This document shows, one piece after another, positions 16,136-24,424 of a stretch of 64,000 bases of DNA (the stretch's first letter is position 1; every line of letters starts with the position of its first letter). Location: the NCBI RefSeq assembly GCF_025567165.1, contig NZ_JAOQKC010000001.1, forward strand, positions 192,259 to 256,258, written 5' to 3'. The translations under genes were made by a program, and so were the position numbers. The notes under the pieces are model-generated. The model was not told the origin of the DNA. It saw only the letters and a list, made by a program, of their open reading frames with translations, and searched no databases. The stretch comes from Laedolimicola ammoniilytica. Its GTDB lineage: Bacteria > Bacillota > Clostridia > Lachnospirales > Lachnospiraceae.

Positions 16136-17716
16136 ATGGTAGAATGGAAGAATCTGGATACCCTGAAAGCTTATCAGGAGCTGAAGGACACGGAACGCGT
16201 AAATCTGGCAGAGGTGATGTCCGGAGAAAACGGAGCAGAGCGTGTCAAAACATACAGTGTACCCATGGCAGAAGGCATGGTATATAACTACGCTGCCAAG
16301 GCAGTGGACGGAAAGGTGCTGGAGGCACTGGCGAAGCTGGCAAAGGAAGCGCAGCTGACAGAGAAGTTCGCGGCGCTCTATAACGGCGAGGTCATCAATA
16401 CCGGTGAGAAGCGTCTGGTTCTGCATCAGCTGACCCGTGGACAGCTGGGCGACGCAGTCGTAGCGGACGGCGTGGACAAGCGCGCGTTTTACGTAGAGCA
16501 ACAGAAAAAAGTAACAGAATTTGCCAATAAAGTACACGCAGGTGAGATTACCAACGCGGCAGGCGAGAAATTCACTACCGTCGTACAGATCGGTATCGGC
16601 GGCAGCGACCTGGGTCCCCGGGCTATGTATCTGGCACTGGAGAACTGGGCGAAAAAACATGATACCTTCAAGATGGAAGCGAAGTTTATCAGTAATGTAG
16701 ACCCGGACGACGCGGCAGCCGTACTGGCGTCCATCGACGTGGCACATTCCCTGTTCGTGCTGGTATCCAAGTCCGGCACCACCCTGGAGACCCTGACCAA
16801 TGAGTCCTTCGTAAAGGACGCTCTTGCAAAGGCAGGACTGGACGCTTCCAAGCATATGGTAGCCGTAACCAGCGAGACCTCCCCGCTGGCAAAGAGCGAT
16901 GCTTATCTGGCAGCCTTCTTCATGGACGATTATATCGGCGGCCGTTATTCCTCTACCTCCGCGGTAGGCGGCGCTGTATTATCCCTGGCCTTCGGACCGG
17001 AGGTATTTGACCGCTTCCTGGCAGGCGCAGCCGCAGAGGATGTCCTGGCAAAGAAGGAGAACCTTCTGGAGAATCCGGCTATGCTGGACGCTCTGATTGG
17101 CGTATATGAGCGCAACGTGCTGGGCATGGGCTGCACCGCAGTACTTCCCTACTCTCAGGCACTGAGCCGCTTCCCGGCACATCTGCAGCAGGCAGATATG
17201 GAGTCCAACGGAAAATCCGTGAACCGCTTCGGCGAGCCGGTAAATTATGTAACCGGACCGGTGATCTTCGGTGAGCCGGGAACCAACGGACAGCATTCCT
17301 TCTATCAGCTGCTCCATCAGGGAACCGATATCGTACCGCTGCAGTTCATCGGCTTCAAGAACAACCAGTGTGGCGTAGACGTGGACATTCAGGACAGCAC
17401 CAGCCAGCAGAAGCTCTGCGCGAATGTCGTTGCCCAGATGGTAGCTTTCGCCTGCGGCAAGGAAGATGAGAACCGCAACAAGTACTTCGCGGGCGGACGT
17501 CCCTCCAGCATTATCGTGGGCGATCAGCTGACTCCGGAGACACTGGGCGCGCTGCTGTCTCATTTTGAGAATAAGATCATGTTCCAGGGCTTTGTATGGA
17601 ACCTGAACAGCTTCGACCAGGAGGGCGTACAGCTGGGTAAGGTGCTGGCAAAGCGCGTACTGGCTCATGATACAGACGGAGCGCTGAAGGCTTACAGCGA
17701 GCTGCTGAACATCTAA
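16136..17716 (+). CDS. pgi: Glucose-6-phosphate isomerase
   Basis: Interconverts glucose 6-phosphate and fructose 6-phosphate in glycolysis; the latter also feeds the GDP-mannose/GDP-fucose genes near 35-41 kb. It has 526 residues, with the PGI landmarks VQIGIGGSDLGPRAMYLAL, SKSGTTLETLTN, GGRYSSTSAVGG, QQADMESNGKSV and the C-terminal active-site block around NQCGVDVD and SFDQEGVQLGK. I chose ATG 16136 (MVEWKNLDTL), which has GGAGGA upstream; longer starts add a non-conserved leader. An extended -10 box TGGTACAAT lies at 16057-16065. Confidence 0.95.
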   Translation: MVEWKNLDTLKAYQELKDTERVNLAEVMSGENGAERVKTYSVPMAEGMVYNYAAKAVDGKVLEALAKLAKEAQLTEKFAALYNGEVINTGEKRLVLHQLTRGQLGDAVVADGVDKRAFYVEQQKKVTEFANKVHAGEITNAAGEKFTTVVQIGIGGSDLGPRAMYLALENWAKKHDTFKMEAKFISNVDPDDAAAVLASIDVAHSLFVLVSKSGTTLETLTNESFVKDALAKAGLDASKHMVAVTSETSPLAKSDAYLAAFFMDDYIGGRYSSTSAVGGAVLSLAFGPEVFDRFLAGAAAEDVLAKKENLLENPAMLDALIGVYERNVLGMGCTAVLPYSQALSRFPAHLQQADMESNGKSVNRFGEPVNYVTGPVIFGEPGTNGQHSFYQLLHQGTDIVPLQFIGFKNNQCGVDVDIQDSTSQQKLCANVVAQMVAFACGKEDENRNKYFAGGRPSSIIVGDQLTPETLGALLSHFENKIMFQGFVWNLNSFDQEGVQLGKVLAKRVLAHDTDGALKAYSELLNI

Positions 17717-17742
17717 GCGTAGCTTGTAAAATGCAGTATAAA

Positions 17743-17908
17743 GGGCTGTTGCAGAGAGTATAAACAGTTTTTCCTATATCCAGATGTCCGCCTTTTCGAG
17801 ACAGCTGTATGAATGGAGCAGACTTTAGTCTGAGCCAGGCATACTGCTGTAACGAGAAACGGGCGAACATGGGATATGGAAAACTGTAATATTCTGCTGT
17901 AACAGCCC
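17743..17908. repeat. 166-bp imperfect palindrome (MITE-like element or long hairpin RNA)
   Basis: The outer arms GGGCTGTT (17743-17750) and AACAGCCC (17901-17908) and the apical stem CAGACT-TT-AGTCTG (17819-17832) share the same centre at 17825.5. Between them are further paired blocks: GCAGA/TCTGC, ACAGTTTT-TCC/GGAAAACTGT, ATATCC/GGATAT, ATGT-CGCC/GGCG-ACAT, TTTTCG/CGAGAA and ACAGC-GTATG/CATAC-GCTGT. The sequence lies between two convergent genes (pgi and the membrane protein). Transcribed, it would fold into one long rod. No ORF is inside. Confidence 0.8.
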
Positions 17909-17938
17909 TGTTTTATTACATAAAAAATATTATCGCAT

Positions 17939-20035
17939 TTATGAGTGGAATATCCGGCTCACATACAGATAGAAGTCCGGATTCTTTAGTAACACATCAT
18001 TGGTCTCATTCGAGAAAATCGTAAGAACTCCTCTCCCAATCGTCACCAGTATCGCGCACAGCACTATTACGTACAGAATCCGCGCGGAACGCGTTCCGTC
18101 AAAATGGATCTGCTCCAGTATCAGGAACAGGGCCAGCACTGACAGAGCCAGGGTCAGGTCGCAGACATAGCGGATATGGATTCCGCCCAGCATAAAATCC
18201 AGATACCCCAGGCCCAGAGCCGCCAGCAGAACCAGTACGCCGGTCTGTTTTTTCAGAAGCCCGTTCTGGTCAGAGGAAGAAGACCGCGTGAATACGGCCG
18301 GAATCAACAGGAATATGCCCAGATTCAGCGGCATTTGCAGGAGTCCTGCGCTGTATTCCTGATAGAGATAGTTGCCGAAATCCACACATTTCTCCGTGGT
18401 GAAACGCAGGAAGGGGAAAAATTCTGTGTATACAAAGGACTCCGCAAAATAGTGATACAGCATGGAACCGAAATGATGCAGGCTGAAAGTCACCGAATTA
18501 AACCGGATATCGCTCTCCGTCAGCTGATAAGAAGTACCAAACTCAAAGAACGAACCAAACCGGATGTAATTATAATACATAATTCCGGCTGCCCCAATGA
18601 GAACCGGTATCAAAAACGGCAGGGCGCTCTCCAGAAACCGCTGCCGCGCCGACCGCTTCTTATCAAAGAGAATCCGCAGGAACAGCGGAGCAGCAAAGGC
18701 CATTGCCAGCAGCGCCGCATTGGGCCGGGACAGCACCAGCATGACCACAGAAAGGCCGCAGAGCGCAAAGAGCAGTACCCGTTTCCAGGGCTTTTCCGCC
18801 AGATATCCATAGCAGGCCAATGCCGTAAACGCGCCCAGCCAGCCAAAGGAGGCGATGAGCGGCAGATAATAAAAGCTGGAAGCCGAAGCCTGTAAAAGCC
18901 ACAGAAAACTTCCGCCGACCACGGCCATTTCCCCCAGCAGGAAAAGCAGCAGATTGGCCTTGGGCCGGAAGAGCCGCATAAGCCCCTGAATGGCCGCGAA
19001 GATACATAGAATAGCAAAAACCGTGAGGCAGGATCCGGCGAAAACAGTCGTCGGCAGCATGCCGGTCAGCCAGTAGATGGGATAATAGACCATAAAGAGT
19101 GGTGCAAGTCCGAAGTAGGAATAGTATTTCCCGTGGTAATAGGCCCGATCCCAGTGATACGTGATGTGGTTCAGATCCCGCTCGCCCTTATCGTAGAGAT
19201 TGCCGAGCTCCTCCAGGGCCGGATTGACGTCCAGGTCAAGCTCCAGCTGTCCTTTTTCAAAGGCGTCCAGCTGCTGCATGTAAGCGTCCACCACCATCTC
19301 CGGGGAGCGAACCTCCTCCAGGGTCGGGTAGGGCCGCAGAAGTTGGTGGGAAGCGTCGCTTCCATACAGAATTCCAGCAGAGATAAAGAGAGCAAGCAGC
19401 AGCACGCCCAGATTCAGGAGCTTATGGCTGCGCCTGTCCGGCTGATAATCCTGTGCATAGAGGCGGAAGCGTAAGGCCAGGAACAGCGCGGCCAGAAGTC
19501 CGGTCAGAAGGAATACACGAAGCCAGTGAATGGTGAGGGGCTGTCGGGCATTCAGGGTGACTGAGATCAGAAAAACCGGCTCATTCAGTTCCTCAAAGGT
19601 CAGACGCAGCCGGGTCAGATCGCCGCGGCTCTGGATCCGCACCGTAGCAGTATTCTCACGGCCGCCGGGATTCACCGTGAAGGTGCCCGCCCCGGCCGTC
19701 TTCGCCGGGCTGGCCGCGTCACAGATCCCTAACGTCCCGGTCAGCACCTTCGCCGGACCGGCTGTGGTGATGGTCGCACTGCGGACCGGAAGCGAAAATC
19801 CGTCCAGAGAGACCGATGGATTCTCCGGCAGCAGCGCCAGGGCCTCGCCGTTCCACCCCTCCACCCCGGAGAGATCAAGCATTGTTTCCGCATAACTCCC
19901 GGAGCCCTGTGTAAAATAAGAAAACTGAAAAACCCCGATTTCCAATACCAGCGCCAGAACCAGGGCTGCGCCCAGGGACACCAGGACGGCCGCAGGCGTG
20001 GAGAGCTTTTGAAATTTTGTAGTGATATGCTTCAT
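17939..20035 (-). CDS. Large polytopic membrane protein, possibly GT-C glycosyltransferase-like
   Basis: A 698-residue membrane protein that I cannot assign to a named family. It has one N-terminal membrane helix (about 15-35), a predicted extracytoplasmic beta-rich domain (about 45-165), then roughly ten hydrophobic segments through the C-terminus. A characteristic stretch reads WDRAYYHGKYYSYFGLAP (about 295-312) followed by YYPIYWLTG. A loop of acidic and aromatic residues next to multiple helices resembles GT-C type lipid-linked sugar transferases, but no catalytic motif is certain. It is monocistronic, convergent with pgi and divergent from the next gene. Confidence 0.75.
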   Translation of the reverse strand: MKHITTKFQKLSTPAAVLVSLGAALVLALVLEIGVFQFSYFTQGSGSYAETMLDLSGVEGWNGEALALLPENPSVSLDGFSLPVRSATITTAGPAKVLTGTLGICDAASPAKTAGAGTFTVNPGGRENTATVRIQSRGDLTRLRLTFEELNEPVFLISVTLNARQPLTIHWLRVFLLTGLLAALFLALRFRLYAQDYQPDRRSHKLLNLGVLLLALFISAGILYGSDASHQLLRPYPTLEEVRSPEMVVDAYMQQLDAFEKGQLELDLDVNPALEELGNLYDKGERDLNHITYHWDRAYYHGKYYSYFGLAPLFMVYYPIYWLTGMLPTTVFAGSCLTVFAILCIFAAIQGLMRLFRPKANLLLFLLGEMAVVGGSFLWLLQASASSFYYLPLIASFGWLGAFTALACYGYLAEKPWKRVLLFALCGLSVVMLVLSRPNAALLAMAFAAPLFLRILFDKKRSARQRFLESALPFLIPVLIGAAGIMYYNYIRFGSFFEFGTSYQLTESDIRFNSVTFSLHHFGSMLYHYFAESFVYTEFFPFLRFTTEKCVDFGNYLYQEYSAGLLQMPLNLGIFLLIPAVFTRSSSSDQNGLLKKQTGVLVLLAALGLGYLDFMLGGIHIRYVCDLTLALSVLALFLILEQIHFDGTRSARILYVIVLCAILVTIGRGVLTIFSNETNDVLLKNPDFYLYVSRIFHS

Positions 20036-20135
20036 AAAGAGGATACCTGCCTTATTTTATATACTATGGAAAAATCAGATGAAAATCTAATCTGATAATA
20101 GCAGAGCAGTCTCCGTTTGACAAGCGAAACAGCAA

Positions 20136-20164
20136 TTGACAAACCTACGAAAAAAAACTACAAT
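20136..20164 (+). promoter_or_regulatory. Sigma-A promoter of the cytidylate-kinase-like gene
   Basis: TTGACA 20136-20141, 17 bases, TACAAT 20159-20164. Confidence 0.75.
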
Positions 20165-20202
20165 AAAAATAACTATAAGCAGATAAAAGAGGAGGCTTGT
20201 AT

Positions 20203-20829
20203 ATGGACAAATTCATAATTGCAATCACCAGAACCTGCGGAAGCGGGGCGACCTCTATCGGAAAAATTCTTGCAAAGAATCTGGGCGTGGAGATTTATGA
20301 CCGGAATATCCTGCGTCTGGCGTCGGACGACAGCGGTATCAGCGAGGAGCTGTTTGCCAGAGCGGACGAGGATCAGAAGCAGAGCCTTTTGTTTCGGGCG
20401 TCCCAGAAGGTATACAGCGGCGGACTGATCCCGCCGGAGAAGGAGGACTTCACCTCGAACAATAACCTGTTCAACTACCAGGCAAAGGTGCTCCGGGAGC
20501 TGGCAGACGAGTCCAATTACGTGGTTATCGGCCGCGCGGCGGATTATGTGCTCCGCGATAAGCCGGGACTGGTTCGTGTATACATTTACGCGTCCCGGGA
20601 AAAATGCATCGAGAAAGAGATGAACCGTCAGAAGATCGATTGGAAGACTGCGGATAAGTTCATCAGCAAGACAGATAAGTACCGCCGCGATTATTATCGC
20701 TATTTCACCGGTCAGGAGTGGGAGAACATGCAGAACTACGATCTGTGCATCAATACCACGCAGATGACCTATGAGCGGGCGGCAAAGGCTATTCAGGATT
20801 TCGCGGAGAATATGCTTGCAGGAAAATAA
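20203..20829 (+). CDS. Cytidylate kinase-like family protein
   Basis: P-loop NTPase (208 residues) of the cytidylate-kinase-like family common in Clostridia; its substrate is unknown. It begins with an ITRTCGSGATSIGK nucleotide-binding loop, has an internal YVVIGRAADYVL segment and a lid-like basic region (RQKIDWKTADKFISKTDKYRRDYY). It is not the essential Cmk, which is longer and has a different CMP-binding domain. ATG 20203 has GAGGAGG at proper spacing; a TTG at 20197 would be too close. A separate unit upstream of the hydrolase gene. Confidence 0.85.
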   Translation: MDKFIIAITRTCGSGATSIGKILAKNLGVEIYDRNILRLASDDSGISEELFARADEDQKQSLLFRASQKVYSGGLIPPEKEDFTSNNNLFNYQAKVLRELADESNYVVIGRAADYVLRDKPGLVRVYIYASREKCIEKEMNRQKIDWKTADKFISKTDKYRRDYYRYFTGQEWENMQNYDLCINTTQMTYERAAKAIQDFAENMLAGK

Positions 20830-20924
20830 AAGATACAGAGAGATGAGAGGGGTATCTCAAAGCGGTCTCCGTGCAGATGCGCGCGGGAGATGCTCTGGGA
20901 CGCCCCTTTTTTGAGGAAAACAGA

Positions 20925-21893
20925 ATGGCAGTAAAACGGGAATTTACCTATGCGTCCGCGGACGGGCGGACGAAGCTCCACGGGGTGGAATGGAGGCCGG
21001 AGACAGGCAGACCGAAAGCGATCCTTCAGATTTTCCACGGCATGGTGGAATATATCGAGCGCTACGGGGAGTTCGCGTCCTATCTGACGGAAAAGGGCTT
21101 CCTGGTGGTGGGCAACGACCATCTGGGCCACGGCGGCTCCATCGTGGAGAAAGAGGACTGGGGATATTTCGCGGAGAAGAACGGTAACGGGATTCTGCTG
21201 CGGGATGTGAGAACCCTGCATAAAAAGACGGCGAAGCGGTATCCGGCTCTGCCCTATTACATCCTGGGCCACAGCATGGGATCCTTTCTGCTGCGCCAGT
21301 ATCTGTGCCGCTACGGCGACGAGCTGGACGGCGCGATTATCATGGGAACCGGTACCCAGCCCATGGCGGCCCTGCGGTTCGGCCAGAACCTCTGCCGGGC
21401 CGTGGCAAAGGTGAAGGGATGGCGCTATCGCTGGCCCTTTGTTGACAATCTGGCCTTCGGGGGCTATAATAAGCATTTCCGACCGGCCCGGACCACCAGA
21501 GACTGGCTGACGAAGGACGAGCGGATTGTGGATGCTTATCTGAAGGATGAGCGCTGCACCTTTTTGTTTACATTGAACGGCTATTATAACCTGTTTTACA
21601 GCATCGAGGACGCCTCCAAACCGGAGAATCTTCAGAAAATGCCGAAGGATCTGCCGATTCTGTTCGTATCGGGAACCGAGGATCCGGTGGGCAATTTCGG
21701 AAAAGGCGTGGAGCAGGTACGGAAAGCCTTTCAGGCTGTGGGCATGGAGGATGTCACCTGGATTTTATATGAAAATGACAGACATGAGATCCTGAATGAG
21801 ACGGACCGGGCTACGGTCTACAAGGATCTCTACGCATGGCTGTACGTGCGGATGAGCGATCCGCGGCGGAAAGCAGGAGGTAAAAAATCATGA
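20925..21893 (+). CDS. Alpha/beta hydrolase (monoacylglycerol lipase/lysophospholipase-like)
   Basis: Predicted serine hydrolase of 322 residues. The nucleophile elbow LGHSMGS places Ser117, the oxyanion-side motif is QIFHGMVEY, and a C-terminal Asp/His pair lies in VSGTEDPVGN and NDRHEILNE. These fit the Hydrolase_4 type that acts on monoacylglycerols or lysolipids. There is no signal peptide, so it is cytoplasmic. ATG 20925 follows GAGGAAAA. Its end overlaps the DUF1002 gene by four bases, so they are co-expressed. Confidence 0.88.
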   Translation: MAVKREFTYASADGRTKLHGVEWRPETGRPKAILQIFHGMVEYIERYGEFASYLTEKGFLVVGNDHLGHGGSIVEKEDWGYFAEKNGNGILLRDVRTLHKKTAKRYPALPYYILGHSMGSFLLRQYLCRYGDELDGAIIMGTGTQPMAALRFGQNLCRAVAKVKGWRYRWPFVDNLAFGGYNKHFRPARTTRDWLTKDERIVDAYLKDERCTFLFTLNGYYNLFYSIEDASKPENLQKMPKDLPILFVSGTEDPVGNFGKGVEQVRKAFQAVGMEDVTWILYENDRHEILNETDRATVYKDLYAWLYVRMSDPRRKAGGKKS

Positions 21894-22786
21894 AAAGCAT
21901 AAAGAAACTTACGGCATTGGTACTGGCATTTACGCTGGTACTTGGTATGGGTGTGACAGCCCAGGCGGCAGAAGGCGACAAGCCGATTCTGGCTCTGGGC
22001 GCGGACTTAAGCGCCGATCAGCGGGCGACCGTGCTGGGGCTTCTGGGTATCAGCGAGAGCGACCTGAGCGACTATGACGTGATCAGCATCACCAATGCGG
22101 AGGAGCATCAGTATCTGGATTCCTATCTCTCCTCCAGCGTCATCGGCACCCACGCCCTGTCATCCGTGCTGATTCGTCCGGCGGACGAGGGAGAGGGCCT
22201 CAATGTGACTACTTATAATATCAGCTACTGCACCATCGACATGTACACGAATGCGCTGCTGACCGCAGGCCTTCAGGACGCCAATGTATACGTGGCGGCT
22301 CCGTCCAATATCTCCGGAACCTCCGCCCTGATCGGAGCAGTCAAAGGCTACGCGGAAATGAACGGCAGCAAGGTGGATGAGCAGGCCCTGGAGACTGCAG
22401 TGAACGAGTTGGTGGTGACCGGTGACCTGGGCACTTCCCTGGGCGATTCCGAGACCGCTTCCGACATGGTAGCCTACATCAAACAGCAGATCCTGGAAAA
22501 TAATGTAAGCAGTGATGCGGATATTGAGAAAATCATCCGTGACGCTATGGAAAAATTCGATATTAAGCTGAGCGACGATCAGATTCAGCAGCTGATTGAC
22601 CTGATGCACAAGATCAGCAAGCTGGACATCGACGTGGATGCCCTGGCGAAGCAGGCCGGTGAGATCTATAACAAGCTGAAGGATATGGGACTGGATCTGA
22701 GCAAGGTAGACACGAAGCAGGTCGGCAATTTCATTACCCGGTTTTTTGACAGGATTATGAGTCTGGTTAATCAGTTTATCGGATAA
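21890..22786 (+). CDS. DUF1002 family secreted protein
   Basis: A 298-residue protein with a clear signal peptide (positive KSIKK, hydrophobic core LVLAFTLVLGMG, cleavage near AQAA), so it is exported. The rest matches the DUF1002 family found in Bacillota: the early LGADLSADQRATVLGLLGI and YNISYCTIDMYTNALLTAGL segments are typical. The C-terminal third is helical and may pair with other helices. The function of the family is unknown. It is translationally coupled to the hydrolase. Confidence 0.85.
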   Translation: MKSIKKLTALVLAFTLVLGMGVTAQAAEGDKPILALGADLSADQRATVLGLLGISESDLSDYDVISITNAEEHQYLDSYLSSSVIGTHALSSVLIRPADEGEGLNVTTYNISYCTIDMYTNALLTAGLQDANVYVAAPSNISGTSALIGAVKGYAEMNGSKVDEQALETAVNELVVTGDLGTSLGDSETASDMVAYIKQQILENNVSSDADIEKIIRDAMEKFDIKLSDDQIQQLIDLMHKISKLDIDVDALAKQAGEIYNKLKDMGLDLSKVDTKQVGNFITRFFDRIMSLVNQFIG

Positions 22787-22810
22787 AACAGGTTATTGGG
22801 GGAAAGCAAA

Positions 22811-24424
22811 ATGTATAAGGTATTGCTGGTGGACGATGAGGCTCTGACCCGCGAGGCGATCGGCGAAAATATTCCATGGGGGGAACTGGGATTTGAGCTG
22901 GTGGAGGCTTGCGAGAACGGGCGGGACGCCATGGAGGCCATCCGTCAGAAAAAGCCGGATCTGGTGCTGACGGATATCTGCATGCCCTATGTGGACGGCA
23001 TTGAGCTGGCGCGCTATATCTTTGAGAACTGTCCGGATACCAGGACGATTATCATCAGCGGCTACGATGAATTCGAGTACGCCAAGCAGGCGGTGCGTTA
23101 TCAGGTTATGGAATATATCCTGAAGCCGATTACGCCCTCGGAGCTGACCGGGGTGCTTTTGAAAGCGAAGGAACGCCTGGAGGAGGCACGAGCCAAACGA
23201 ACTACATTAAAGAAATTAAAAGGGGCCTATCAGAGCAACAGGCCTCTTTTGCGCGGGCGTTTCCTGAACAGTCTTCTGCGCGGGGACGAGGGAACGGAGG
23301 ACCTGGAAGAGAAGATGAAGGATTTGGATATTTCTCTGCCGGGTTCCTTCTATAATACGGCCATTGTGGAGGGCGACGATCTGTCGCCGTTCCTGAATCA
23401 GTATCCGGGCGTCCGGGAGGAGCTGGCCTTATTTTCCATCTATAATATTACCCAGGAACTGGTGGAGCAGAAAGGGCTGGGCGTGGTGTTTCAGAACATG
23501 GACGCCCGGACTGTGATCATCTTCTGCGGGGATACGAAGAAAGAACTGGACGGGAAGATGGAAGAGACACTGACGGAGATCCGGAAGACCGTAAAAGAGC
23601 TGCTGCTTATCGATACCACCATCGGCGTGGGTGAGGATGTGACGGATCTGATGAAGCTCTATCAGTCCTTCGAGAAGGCCAGGGCGGCCCTGGAGCTGAA
23701 ATGGCTGCTGGGCGGCGCCCAGATACTCTGGTCCGGCATGCTGGACGCGCGCAAGAGCGCTCCGGTGGATGTGCCCCACTGGGCGGAGCGGGTGCTGACG
23801 GCTGTCAAGGCCAGCGATTCGGCTGCGATCGAGACCGAGATCCGGGGCTTCGCCCAGGAGCTGCGGGAGCGTCGGACGAACCGGACCCGCGCCATCATTT
23901 ACATGCAGAATCTGCTTCTGAGCGTGGTGAACAGCGCCGATCTGGAGGAGGAGCAGGAGAACGAGATTTATAAAGAGGAAAAAGAGCTGATGAACCGGCT
24001 CTATACCTATGAGCGGCTCCGGAACATGTCCACGGACATCATTGCCATCTGTGAGAGTATCTCAAGACTTCTGAATGAGCAGCGGGACAGCTACGGCAAA
24101 AAGCAGGCCGGCCGGGCCATGGAATATATCGAGCATAATTACATGAAGTCTGACGTGACACTGAATTCAGTCTGCACCTATCTGGCCATGAGCACCAGCT
24201 ATTTCAGCACCATGTTCAAGACCCATACCGGCGAGACCTTTATCGAGGCCCTGACCCGGAAGCGGATGGAGAAGGCGAAGCAGCTCCTGGAAAATACGTC
24301 TAAGCGGGCCTATGAGGTGGCCGGGGAGGTGGGCTTCTCCGATCCCCATTATTTCAGCGTGGCCTTTAAGAAGGCCACCGGCAAGACCCCCACGGAGTAC
24401 GCGAAGGAGAAACGGAAGAAATGA
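22811..24424 (+). CDS. Response regulator with AraC-type DNA-binding domain (YesN-like)
   Basis: Cytoplasmic output protein of a two-component system (537 residues). The receiver domain (1-125) has the acidic pair DDE at 8-10 and phosphoacceptor Asp55 in LVLTDICMP, plus the conserved Lys in YILKPI. A long middle region follows. The C-terminal double HTH (about 435-537) carries the AraC pattern ending in VGFSDPHYFSVAFKKATGKTP. It starts behind GGGGGAAA and its end overlaps the histidine kinase by four bases. The likely target is the sugar ABC operon that begins at 27439. Confidence 0.93.
   Translation: MYKVLLVDDEALTREAIGENIPWGELGFELVEACENGRDAMEAIRQKKPDLVLTDICMPYVDGIELARYIFENCPDTRTIIISGYDEFEYAKQAVRYQVMEYILKPITPSELTGVLLKAKERLEEARAKRTTLKKLKGAYQSNRPLLRGRFLNSLLRGDEGTEDLEEKMKDLDISLPGSFYNTAIVEGDDLSPFLNQYPGVREELALFSIYNITQELVEQKGLGVVFQNMDARTVIIFCGDTKKELDGKMEETLTEIRKTVKELLLIDTTIGVGEDVTDLMKLYQSFEKARAALELKWLLGGAQILWSGMLDARKSAPVDVPHWAERVLTAVKASDSAAIETEIRGFAQELRERRTNRTRAIIYMQNLLLSVVNSADLEEEQENEIYKEEKELMNRLYTYERLRNMSTDIIAICESISRLLNEQRDSYGKKQAGRAMEYIEHNYMKSDVTLNSVCTYLAMSTSYFSTMFKTHTGETFIEALTRKRMEKAKQLLENTSKRAYEVAGEVGFSDPHYFSVAFKKATGKTPTEYAKEKRKK

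Noticed and set aside
17743..17908. Considered as 6S RNA
   Set aside because: The fold is a nearly continuous rod with a paired centre, lacking the large central bubble expected for 6S RNA; no clear promoter or terminator pair is visible.
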